From positions 62,379 through 126,378 of the forward strand of contig PLUE01000048.1 of the NCBI GenBank assembly GCA_003164785.1: 64,000 nt of DNA, in the 5' to 3' direction. A model generated the notes under the pieces. It worked only from the letters and a program-made list of their open reading frames with translations, had not been told where the DNA came from and ran no database searches. Numbering within the stretch: the stretch's first letter is position 1; each line of letters starts with the position of its first letter. The DNA comes from Gammaproteobacteria bacterium. GTDB taxonomy: Bacteria; Pseudomonadota; Gammaproteobacteria; Steroidobacterales; Steroidobacteraceae. This document shows, in pieces, positions 1 through 7,754 of this stretch. The position numbers and the translations under genes were made by a program.

Positions 1-1850
1 GCGGCGGCGCCGCGCTCAATCCGTGCCCGTCCGGTGGTTCCGCCGTCAACGCCGGCAGCCTGCTCAACGGACCCGGCAGCGGCACCGCGTGCGCGGTCGA
101 TACGGCCAACGGACTCTCGCTGCATCCGCATGAGGAACGCTTCGACGCCAAGGTGCACGCGACCTTCAAGGCATCGGATGCGCTCGAGGTATTCGCGGAT
201 CTCTGGGGCAGCCACAACACGACGATTGCCGCTGAAGGGTACGACGCGATCAATGACTCCACGACCGCGTACAAGTACAATCCAGCGACCGGCGGGATCA
301 GCCAGATCTCGAACCTCGTGCCGGGCACCAATGCCTACAATCCCTACGGCGTTGCCACCCCGTTGACCTACACGTTTCTCGGCGAGCCCCAGGTCCTGAC
401 CGTGCGTTCGAATTTCGTCCGCGCGGCCGCAGGCCTCGATGGTACGTTCAACGGCCTCGGCAGCGCGGAGTGGAATTGGAAGGCATCGATCAGCCATTCC
501 CAGGATATCGTCGACAATTCCGAGACTGGGCTCCTGAGTGTCGCGGGTCTCACGAATATCCTGAATACGGGTGTCTTCGACTTCTCCGATCCCGGCGCGA
601 CGCCCGCCGGGTTGTCGGGGCTGTACGTGGGGGATCAGAACGAAGCGATCTCGAAGCTCGACTCGCTCGACGCATCGGCGTCGACGACGGACCTCTTGCG
701 CCTGCCCGCCGGCCCGGTCGGGTTCGGTGGCGGCCTGCAGGTGCTGCACGAGCGCGACTACGTCACCGACTACACCCGACAGTCGAACGCCCTGGCGGTG
801 CCGTTCTACCTGCAGGCCATCGATGGGCAGCGCAACGTGGCGGCAGCTTACTACCAGATCAACATCCCGCTGGTGTCGACGCTCGCGTTCAGCCAATCGA
901 GCCGCTATGACCATTACAGCGATTTCGGCTCGGCTTTCTCGCCGCGTTTTGCTCTGCGGTACCAGCCGCTTTCCTCACTCACGACCTATGCGTCGTATAG
1001 CAAGGGTTTCCGGGCGCCCACCCTCGCGGAGACGTCCCAGAAGAATTCCTCGGGGGTCCAGAGCGCCGCCGATCCGTATTCGCCCACCGTCCCGAACGTT
1101 CAGGAGAACTACCCTGTGCTCGTGGGCGGCAACCCGAATCTCGGTCCCGAGAAGACGCAGAACTACAATGTGGGCTTCGAATGGGAGCCGGATTCGAAAA
1201 CCGCTCTCGGCTTGGATTGGTACCGGATCGTCATCAACAACGTGATCGGGACCGGCAACATCCAAACCATCATCGATCAAAACAATCCGAGCGTCGTCGT
1301 ACGCAACCCGAACGGCACGATTGCCTACGTCAATTTCGACTATCAGAACCTCAACTCGCTGACCACGGAGGGCTTCGAACTCAACGCGCGCACGGCCGTT
1401 CCGACCGCGGCCGGGAAATTCACGTTCTCCGCCGACTGGGCGTACGTCTGGAACTTCAATCAAACGAGCGGCGGGACGACGGTTGATTTCGCCGGTAACG
1501 ACGGGGCGATCGACACGCCGTTCGGCGCCAGTTTTCCGCGCTGGAAAGGCAATACGAGTGTAGGATGGAGCGAGGGTCCGTTTGGGGCCATGCTGACGTA
1601 TTTGTTCACTGGACCGTATCTCCTGACGCAGGAATCGGGGCGAGTTCCGGCGTACGGTCAGCTGAACCTAACCGCCAGCTACAGCCCGGAGAAGCATCTC
1701 ACGGTCTACGGCAAGGTGACCAATTTGCTCGATCGTCAACCGCCCTACGATCCGTTGTGGCTCGAGTTTCCGACGGCGACCCCGTATGATCCGTCCATCT
1801 ACAGCGACGAGGGCCGCTACGTCGAACTCGGCATCAAGTATCGTCTGTAG
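1..1850 (+). CDS. TonB-dependent outer-membrane receptor, 5' end outside window
   Basis: The frame is open from base 3 to the TAG at 1848-1850, about 615 codons, with no start visible, so the plug domain and signal peptide lie upstream. What remains is mostly beta-barrel: alternating polar and aromatic strands, the typical receptor block YASYSKGFRAPTLAE near 985-1032, and GNPNLGPEKTQNYNVGFEW near 1130-1190. The last residues (YVELGIKYRL) form the closing strand but end in Leu rather than the usual Phe. The family imports siderophores, metallophores, vitamins or oligomers using TonB energy. The stop lies inside the start of the following ABC-transporter lipoprotein gene, so the receptor is probably the first gene of an uptake operon. 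The substrate cannot be read from the sequence. Confidence 0.9.
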   Translation, partial: GGAALNPCPSGGSAVNAGSLLNGPGSGTACAVDTANGLSLHPHEERFDAKVHATFKASDALEVFADLWGSHNTTIAAEGYDAINDSTTAYKYNPATGGISQISNLVPGTNAYNPYGVATPLTYTFLGEPQVLTVRSNFVRAAAGLDGTFNGLGSAEWNWKASISHSQDIVDNSETGLLSVAGLTNILNTGVFDFSDPGATPAGLSGLYVGDQNEAISKLDSLDASASTTDLLRLPAGPVGFGGGLQVLHERDYVTDYTRQSNALAVPFYLQAIDGQRNVAAAYYQINIPLVSTLAFSQSSRYDHYSDFGSAFSPRFALRYQPLSSLTTYASYSKGFRAPTLAETSQKNSSGVQSAADPYSPTVPNVQENYPVLVGGNPNLGPEKTQNYNVGFEWEPDSKTALGLDWYRIVINNVIGTGNIQTIIDQNNPSVVVRNPNGTIAYVNFDYQNLNSLTTEGFELNARTAVPTAAGKFTFSADWAYVWNFNQTSGGTTVDFAGNDGAIDTPFGASFPRWKGNTSVGWSEGPFGAMLTYLFTGPYLLTQESGRVPAYGQLNLTASYSPEKHLTVYGKVTNLLDRQPPYDPLWLEFPTATPYDPSIYSDEGRYVELGIKYRL

Positions 1851-3429
1851 TTCGTGGCGCGCGGGCTCGGTCTGCGCTCTGATCCTTGGCCTGGCTGCGG
1901 CCCTCACCGGCTGCGGGCGTACGGTCAACCCGCCGGACGTGTTCGTCGTGGCGCAGTCGCTGGACGACATCGTCAGCTTGGATCCGGCGGAAGGCTTCGA
2001 GCTGTCGAGCCTGCAGGCGTTCACCGCCCTCTACCAACGCCTGGTCCAGCCCAATCGCGACCGGCCGGAGCAGCTCGATCCCCATCTGGCGGCACGCTGG
2101 ACGGCGGGTCCTCGTACTTTGACGTTCGAATTGCTCGAGAACGCAAGGTTCTCGAGCGGCAACGACATTCGTCCGGAGGACGTCATCTACTCGTTGAGCC
2201 GTGCGGTCAAGCTCAATCGCGCGCCCTCGTTCATCCTCAACCAGCTCGGCTGGACAGCCGCCAACATCGACACCTTACTGGTCAAACTCGACGCTCACCG
2301 GGTCATGATCCATTGGACCGCCGAACTCGGCACCGCCGTCGTCTTGAACATACTGACATCGCCGGTCGCGTCGATCATCGATGAACGCGTGGTGACCGCG
2401 CACGGCGAAGGCTCCGATGCCGGCAACGGGTGGCTCAAGAGCCATTCGGCGGGCAGTGGACCTTTCAAGATTCGCCGCTACATACCGCGCGAGGCGTTGA
2501 TTCTCGATGCGAACCCATCATCGCCCGCCGGTGCACCGCGGCTCAGCACGCTGATTCTCAAGAACGTTCCCGACGCCGGCACGCGGCGGCTGCTCGTCGA
2601 GGTGGGCGATGCGGACATGGCGCGGGATCTCGGACCGGATCAGATCGCGGCACTCTCCGCATCGCCGTCGGTGAAGGTCCTCGAGTTCCCATCCGCGACC
2701 ATTCATTACCTTCTGTTCAATACGGCCAATCCCGACAATCCGGCCCTTGCGAATCCGGCCTTGTGGGAGGCTGCCCGCTGGCTGATCGATTATCGAGGCA
2801 TCGCCGACCAGTTGCTCCGCGGTCAATTCGTGATCCATCAGGCGTTTCTGGGGCAGGGCTTTCCCGGCGCGCTCGATGACACGCCCTACCACCTCGATGT
2901 GGCCCGGGCGAGACAAATCCTCGCGCGCGCGGGCCTTGCCGGCGTGCACATCCGATTGAGCGTCTTCAATCAACCGCCGTACGGGGATATCGCCCAATCG
3001 CTGCAAGCGACCTTCGCGCAGGCCGGTATCTCGGTCGATATCCTTCCCTCCGAGGCGAGCGAAATCTATTCCCAGGTTCGCGCGCGCGCCGAGGAGGCCG
3101 TCTGGCTCTATTGGGTTCCAGACTATTTCGACGCGCACTCGACCGCCGGTGCGTTCGCGTTCAATCCCGAGGATGGAACCAAGACGCTGGCCTGGCGCGC
3201 GGGGTGGCAGATACCCGCCTTGAGCGCGCTCACCCGGGCGGCCGCGCTCGAGCCGGACCCCGAGGTGCGCAAAATAAAATACCGCCAGATCCAAGCCGAG
3301 GTGCAGAAATCGTCGCCGTACGTCATCGCGCTTCAGGCACGCAGCGCGGTCGTGGTGCGCAGCGCGGTGAACGGCTATCTTCAGGGTGTGGACGCCGACA
3401 TGGCCTACTACGATCGGGTGACCAATTGA
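1786..3429 (+). CDS. ABC importer substrate-binding lipoprotein (SBP_bac_5, Dpp/Nik/Opp type)
   Basis: A 547-residue protein with an unusual long N-terminus, then a hydrophobic stretch ending in a lipobox LTGC (Cys about residue 43), which predicts a lipid-anchored periplasmic binding protein. Family 5 features follow: an opening with FVVAQSLDDIVSLDPAEG, TFELLENARFSSGNDIRPEDVIYSL and a late WLYWVPDYFDAHS block. Family 5 proteins bind peptides, opines, heme or nickel chelates. The only ATG in frame is at 1786, which overlaps the receptor gene by 65 bases. No better start exists closer to the signal peptide, so translation may be coupled to the receptor, or a rare start may be used. It is followed by both permeases and both ATPases in tight overlaps. 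Confidence 0.88.
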   Translation: MIRPSTATRAATSNSASSIVCSSWRAGSVCALILGLAAALTGCGRTVNPPDVFVVAQSLDDIVSLDPAEGFELSSLQAFTALYQRLVQPNRDRPEQLDPHLAARWTAGPRTLTFELLENARFSSGNDIRPEDVIYSLSRAVKLNRAPSFILNQLGWTAANIDTLLVKLDAHRVMIHWTAELGTAVVLNILTSPVASIIDERVVTAHGEGSDAGNGWLKSHSAGSGPFKIRRYIPREALILDANPSSPAGAPRLSTLILKNVPDAGTRRLLVEVGDADMARDLGPDQIAALSASPSVKVLEFPSATIHYLLFNTANPDNPALANPALWEAARWLIDYRGIADQLLRGQFVIHQAFLGQGFPGALDDTPYHLDVARARQILARAGLAGVHIRLSVFNQPPYGDIAQSLQATFAQAGISVDILPSEASEIYSQVRARAEEAVWLYWVPDYFDAHSTAGAFAFNPEDGTKTLAWRAGWQIPALSALTRAAALEPDPEVRKIKYRQIQAEVQKSSPYVIALQARSAVVVRSAVNGYLQGVDADMAYYDRVTN

Positions 3430-4439
3430 AGCGAACGCTGGGCGCGCTGCTGCGAGGCATCCCGATGTTGCTCGCGACTTTGGCCGCTTTGGCGCTGGTG
3501 ACCTTCACCTTGTCGTCGCTCTCGCCGATCGACCCGGCGCTGCAGTTGGTCGGCGATCACGCGAGCGCGGGCACCTATGTGCAGGCGCGACATGAACTCG
3601 GGCTCGATGCGCCTTGGGGCCTGCGGCTGGGGCGCTATCTCGCCGCCGCAGCGCACGGTGACCTCGGCGTGTCCCGCTCGACGGGACGGCCGGTACGTGA
3701 GGATCTCGAGCGAGTGTTTCCCGCCACGGTCGAGTTGGCGACCCTTGCCCTGATCGTCGGCGGCGTCTGCGGCGTCGGCCTCGCGCTGCTGTCCGTTCGC
3801 CACCCGCATGGACTCATCGATGGCGTGGCACGGCTCATCTCGCTGGCGGGCAACTCCATCCCCGTTTTCTGGCTTGGCTTGATCGCCCTGTTCGTGTTCT
3901 ACGCACGCCTGCACTGGATCGGGGGAACCGGACGGTTCAGCGACGCCTTCGAATACACCGTCGACATGAGGAGCGGCTTCGTACTCCTCGACGCCGCGCG
4001 CGCGACCGTGCCGGGAGCGCTCACCGACGCGGCGGCGCATCTCGTCATGCCGGTGATGATACTGGCCTCGTACGCTCTCGGCAACGTCACGCGGTTGACG
4101 CGCGCCGCCCTGATGGGCGAGGCCGGCAAAGAGTATGTGATGTTGGCGCGGGCCAAGGGCGCGGGACCGACGCGGGTGCTGTTGCGGCACATGGTGCCGA
4201 ACGTCCGCGGGTTCGTGCTGACCGTGCTGGCGCTCACCTATGCGAACCTGCTGGAAGGCGCCGTGCTGATCGAGACGGTGTTCGCGCGGCCGGGAATCGG
4301 GCGCTATCTGACGACCGCGCTGTTCGGTGCGGACATGCCGGCAATCCTGGGCGCAACCCTGCTGATCGGCGCCTGTTTCGTCCTGATCAACGGGCTGACG
4401 GATCTGGCCGTGCGGCTCGCGGATCCGAGGCTCGCATGA
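3426..4439 (+). CDS. ABC importer permease, DppB/NikB family
   Basis: Inner-membrane permease of about 337 residues. Start chosen at TTG 3426, whose last bases overlap the TGA of the binding-protein gene (TTGA); an ATG at 3465 is an alternative and would trim 13 residues. The frame is open further upstream to 3111, but that part reads as a shadow of the previous gene. Seen: an N-terminal membrane segment (LLATLAALALVTFTLSSLSP), the family region DPALQLVGDHAS, further membrane segments, and the cytoplasmic EAA loop around EYVMLARAKGAGPTRVLLRH, which docks on the ATPases. The end shows ETVFARPGIGRYLTTALFGADMP, typical of DppB. It forms the translocation pore with the next gene product. Confidence 0.9.
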   Translation: MKRTLGALLRGIPMLLATLAALALVTFTLSSLSPIDPALQLVGDHASAGTYVQARHELGLDAPWGLRLGRYLAAAAHGDLGVSRSTGRPVREDLERVFPATVELATLALIVGGVCGVGLALLSVRHPHGLIDGVARLISLAGNSIPVFWLGLIALFVFYARLHWIGGTGRFSDAFEYTVDMRSGFVLLDAARATVPGALTDAAAHLVMPVMILASYALGNVTRLTRAALMGEAGKEYVMLARAKGAGPTRVLLRHMVPNVRGFVLTVLALTYANLLEGAVLIETVFARPGIGRYLTTALFGADMPAILGATLLIGACFVLINGLTDLAVRLADPRLA

Positions 4440-5248
4440 GGCTTGCACGGTCCGCGGCCGCGGTCATCGGCGCCACCATCCTCATCCTCGCTGGGGCCAT
4501 GGCGCTAGCCGCCCCGTGGCTCGCGCCCTACGATCCGATACGCCAGGACATCGATATCCGCCTGCAGCCGCCCAGCCGGGCGCATGTCCTGGGCACCGAC
4601 TCCCTGGGTCGGGATCTGCTATCCCGGCTGATCTACGGATCGCGGCCGACGCTCGGGCTGGTCGCGCTGGTGGCGGTCCTCATGGTGCCCATCGGTCTCG
4701 GCGTCGGCATCCTCGCCGGCTATGTCGGCGGATGGACCGAGCGCGCATTGATGGGCCTGACCAACGTCGTCATGGCGTTTCCGTCGCTCGTGCTGGCGCT
4801 TGCATTCGTGGGATTGCTGGGGCCGGGATTGCTCAATGCGGCCTTCGCGCTCGTGCTCACCGGTTGGCCTGCCTACGCGCGGTTGGCACGCGCGGAAACT
4901 CTGGTGCTGCGACGTAGCGACTACATTGCCGCGGCCGAGATGCAGGGCATCACGGGATGGAGGCTTCTCTGGGGCCACGTCCTACCCTCCTGTATTCCGT
5001 CCGCTCAGATCCGCCTGGCGCTCGATCTGGCCGGGGTGATTCTGGCCGCTGCCGCGTTGGGGTTCTTGGGGCTGGGCATTCGTCCGCCGACGCCGGAATG
5101 GGGCATGATGATCGCCGAGGGAAGCCGCGTGGTCTTCGACCAGTGGTGGGTCGCAGCGTTTCCGGGCGCGGCCATCTTCCTGGTAAGTTTTGCCTTCAAC
5201 GCCTTGGCGGATGGTCTCCGTGACCTCGGCGACCCGCGTCATGGGTGA
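4436..5248 (+). CDS. ABC importer permease, DppC/NikC family
   Basis: A 270-residue second permease. Its ATG overlaps the upstream stop in an ATGA, showing coupled translation. It begins with a membrane segment and the family motif PYDPIRQDIDIRLQPPS followed by HVLGTDSLGRDLLSRLIYGSR, the signature of DppC-type permeases. The EAA loop is around DYIAAAEMQGITGWRLLWGH, and the end has LGIRPPTPEWGMMIAEGS. It pairs with the DppB-type permease to form the channel. Length and motifs are complete, with no sign of damage. Substrate specificity resides mainly in the binding protein, so this gene does not narrow it. Confidence 0.92.
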   Translation: MRLARSAAAVIGATILILAGAMALAAPWLAPYDPIRQDIDIRLQPPSRAHVLGTDSLGRDLLSRLIYGSRPTLGLVALVAVLMVPIGLGVGILAGYVGGWTERALMGLTNVVMAFPSLVLALAFVGLLGPGLLNAAFALVLTGWPAYARLARAETLVLRRSDYIAAAEMQGITGWRLLWGHVLPSCIPSAQIRLALDLAGVILAAAALGFLGLGIRPPTPEWGMMIAEGSRVVFDQWWVAAFPGAAIFLVSFAFNALADGLRDLGDPRHG

Positions 5249-6065
5249 GCACGCCCTGCTCTCGGTCCGCAATCTCACCGTACGTTCCAGCGCCACGCGG
5301 CATCAGCCCATTGTCGATTCCATCTCCTTCGATATCGGCATCGAACGGGTTGGCCTGGTCGGCGAATCGGGTTCCGGGAAGTCACTGACGGCACGCGCCA
5401 TCATGGGACTTCTCAGCCGGCCGCTCGAGGCGCTCGCCGAGCGGCTGCAGTTCGACGGCGAGGATCTGCAACGTCTCACGCGGCGACAGTGGGATCGGCT
5501 GCGGGGCTCGAAGATGGCCTTGGTGCTGCAGGATGCCCGCTATGCCCTCAATCCGGTACTCACCATCGGGCGTCAAATCGAGGAGATGCTGGTCCTGCAC
5601 GACCCGGCGGCGGACCGCAAGCGTCGGGTGCGCGAGGTGCTCGCCGCGGTCGGCCTTGCCGACCCGGGTGTGGCCCGCGCCTATCCGCATCAGCTATCCG
5701 GGGGCATGGGTCAGCGTGCCATGATGGCCATGATGTTGGCCAACGGTCCCCGGTTGCTGATCGCGGACGAGCCGACGTCGGCGCTGGATGCGGAGCTGCG
5801 CAGCCAGATTCTCGACTTGATGTGCGAGCGGGCCGTGGCGCAGTCCATGGGGCTCTTGCTCATCAGCCACGATCTGCGCCAAGTGGCGCGCTACTGTGAT
5901 CGCGCGCTCGTCATGTACCGCGGGCGTATCGTCGACCAGGGATCTGCAGCGCAGCTGTCGGTCTCGGATCACCCGTACACGCGCGCGTTGTGGTCGAGCG
6001 CGCCGAGCGGGCGCACGCATGGGACGCGTTTGCCGGTATTCGATCGTCGCGGGATCGCCCCATGA
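5241..6065 (+). CDS. ABC importer ATPase, DppD/OppD family
   Basis: Start chosen at ATG 5241 (MGEHALLSVRNLTV), which overlaps the permease stop by 8 bases; an upstream ATG at 5190 would add 17 residues that read as a shadow of the permease gene. 274 residues. Walker A is GESGSGKS near residue 38, the signature is LSGGMGQR, Walker B is LLIADEPTSALD, and the switch region is SHDLRQVARYCDRALVMYRGRIVDQG. The signature has GGM-G instead of the usual GGMRQR, still within the family. The C-terminal region ends at HPYTRALWSSAPSGR, where OppD proteins carry the oligopeptide-specific extension; the cysteines of the FeS-like tail of some OppD/DppD members are not seen. It energises uptake together with the next ATPase. 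Confidence 0.9.
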   Translation: MGEHALLSVRNLTVRSSATRHQPIVDSISFDIGIERVGLVGESGSGKSLTARAIMGLLSRPLEALAERLQFDGEDLQRLTRRQWDRLRGSKMALVLQDARYALNPVLTIGRQIEEMLVLHDPAADRKRRVREVLAAVGLADPGVARAYPHQLSGGMGQRAMMAMMLANGPRLLIADEPTSALDAELRSQILDLMCERAVAQSMGLLLISHDLRQVARYCDRALVMYRGRIVDQGSAAQLSVSDHPYTRALWSSAPSGRTHGTRLPVFDRRGIAP

Positions 6066-6757
6066 CCGCAGTGGCCATCGAATCGTTGAGCGTCCACCTG
6101 GCCAAGGGCGCCCCGCCCATCATCGACTCGCTGAGTCTCACGGTCGCCGACGGGGAGGTTTTCGGCCTCGTCGGACCCTCGGGTTGCGGCAAGTCGACGC
6201 TGTTGCGGGTGCTCAGCGGCGTGCACCGCGAGTGGCATGGGCGCATCGAGCTCTTGAATCAACACCCGCAGCCGCATCGGCGTTTCCGCGGGCGTCTGCG
6301 CCAAGACGTGCAAATGGTATTCCAGGATCCATTCGCCTCGCTGCATCCGCGTCATACGATCGCGCGCACGCTCCTCGAGCCGCTGCGGCTGCTGGGGGCG
6401 GAACGGCCGCAGGAGCGCATGGTGCGGGCGCTGTCCGAAGTGGGCCTGGAGCCGCGGATTGCCCTGCGATATCCGCATGAGCTATCGGGCGGCCAGCGCC
6501 AACGGGTCAGCATCGCGCGGGCGCTCCTGCCCGCGCCGCGTCTGCTGCTCCTCGATGAGCCGACCTCGGCTCTGGACCCTTCCGTTCAGGCCGAGATTCT
6601 CAATCTTCTAGGCACGGTCAAAGCCGCGCATGCGATGACCGTGGTCTTGGTGAGCCACGACATGGGGGTGATCGCGCACCTGTGCGACCGGGCGGCCGTC
6701 ATGCGCAACGGCCGGATCCAGCGGGTGCTCGAGCGGGACGAGCTCGATCTACTCTAA
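6062..6757 (+). CDS. ABC importer ATPase, DppF/OppF family
   Basis: 231 residues starting at ATG 6062 in an ATGA overlap with the previous ATPase. Walker A is GPSGCGKST, the Q-loop is QMVFQDPFASLHPRHTIART (the classic DppF/OppF phrase), the signature is LSGGQRQRVSIARAL, Walker B is LLLLDEPTSALDPS, and the H-loop is VSHDMGVIAHLCDRAAVM. It is somewhat shorter than the usual 320-residue DppF because the C-terminal extension after GRIQRVLERDELDLL is missing. The core is complete, so it is probably functional. It is the last gene of the five-gene uptake operon; just downstream lies fragmented DNA on the other strand. Confidence 0.9.
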   Translation: MTAVAIESLSVHLAKGAPPIIDSLSLTVADGEVFGLVGPSGCGKSTLLRVLSGVHREWHGRIELLNQHPQPHRRFRGRLRQDVQMVFQDPFASLHPRHTIARTLLEPLRLLGAERPQERMVRALSEVGLEPRIALRYPHELSGGQRQRVSIARALLPAPRLLLLDEPTSALDPSVQAEILNLLGTVKAAHAMTVVLVSHDMGVIAHLCDRAAVMRNGRIQRVLERDELDLL

Positions 6758-7005
6758 TTCCTCACCCGGATATTGTGCGAGGGTCTCGACTCGAGAGTCT
6801 CGTCCGTCTGACGCTGTGGGCCGGCGACATGCCGCGCCGGAATCCGACTAGGACTGACGTCGCGATTCGCCTCGCCGGACGCCCCGGGATGACCACCGTC
6901 GCCGGCCTCGGCAGCGAAGAGCAGTCCGTGTCGCCTCAACAGCCTTCGAATCACGTGGCGCGACACGCCCAGCAGCTCGGCGGTTCTCACTTGATTGGCA
7001 TCGGA
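6754..7005 (-). pseudogene. Fis-type HTH tail of a lost sigma-54 regulator
   Basis: On the minus strand a reading frame begins inside former monooxygenase DNA and carries NQVRTAELLGVSRHVIRRLL followed by RRHGLL. This is the C-terminal Fis-type helix-turn-helix of sigma-54 enhancer-binding regulators, where the phrase GNQVRxARLLGxSRN is common. No AAA+ domain or receiver precedes it. Instead the segment is fused at about 6996 to the end of a luciferase-like monooxygenase fragment. About 50 further codons of low-complexity sequence follow before the stop. Seen: the HTH motif and the junction. Inferred: a deletion removed the rest of the regulator. Confidence 0.55.
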
Positions 7006-7590
7006 TCGAGAATATTGAATCCGTCGAGGTCGCCCTCGATCAGCCAGCGTTCCATGGCATCCGCCACCGTGCTCGGCGACCCCACGAAAGTCGGGCCGCC
7101 GGCCGCCAGACCGAGCGAGGCGGCCATTTGGCGCGGTGTCCATCGACGGGTCGGATCGAGACGCGTGAACACGTCGAGCGTGCTGCGGATCCCCTCGGAC
7201 TCGACGTACTCGAGGGGCGTGTCGAGTCCGATCTTCGACAGGTCGAGTTGAAACAATGCACTGTGCCGCGCGAGGTGACCCTCGACGCGCGAACGAGTAC
7301 GGCAGCTCGTAGCTCGTGGATACCGTTACCGCGAATCCGAGATGCCGGGTCACGGCGGCCATGGCGGATATCGTCAACAAGGGATCGTCGGTCGGCGTCT
7401 GCACGCCATGGCGCAGCGTGTCGTCGGCGATGAACAATCCGTCGAACCGGCCGGTTTCCTGGGTCTTCGCAGTCGAATTCCAGTAATCTAGGTCGGTGTA
7501 CCGGGCCGCCTGAGATTCGGGATGCCGCCAGAGTCCGATCGCGGTGTAACCCGCCGTGGACTGCTTCAAAGCATAGAGTCGGATGCGTTT
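6987..7590 (-). pseudogene. Luciferase-like flavin monooxygenase remnant (NtaA/DmoA type), internally deleted
   Basis: Two pieces of one family lie in different frames. The 5' piece (about 7590 to 7284) reads GLWRHPESQAARYTDLDYW, ETGRFDGLFIADDTLRHG and LGFAVTVSTSYELPYSFARR, which is the N-terminal region of NtaA/SnaA/DszA-type FMN-dependent monooxygenases. The 3' piece (7256 to about 6996) reads GIRSTLDVFTRLDP, GLAAGGPTFVGSPSTVADAM and IEGDLDGFNILDP, the C-terminal region. About 200 central residues that should lie between them are missing and the frame changes at the junction (7284-7256). The very C-terminus is also missing and joins a Fis HTH tail. The gene cannot make an active enzyme. Confidence 0.75.
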
Positions 7591-7754
7591 CGGTGGGAAC
7601 GTGGCGGTTCGGGCGGATTGCGGGGTCGGGCAGCGTGTCCGCACCAGCTTGGTAAGGCAAATGCTGTATCTCGCTGTGCTTATGGCCAATCGATATTAAG
7701 CGGAGGGCGCCTCGCAGTTCATGCTCGCGGCCTTCGAATAGCTGAGTAAACGGG

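Noticed and set aside
3408..4448. Minus-strand frame of 346 codons over the DppB-type permease
   Set aside because: Composition is rich in Arg, Gln and His as expected for an antisense shadow; the permease explains the DNA.
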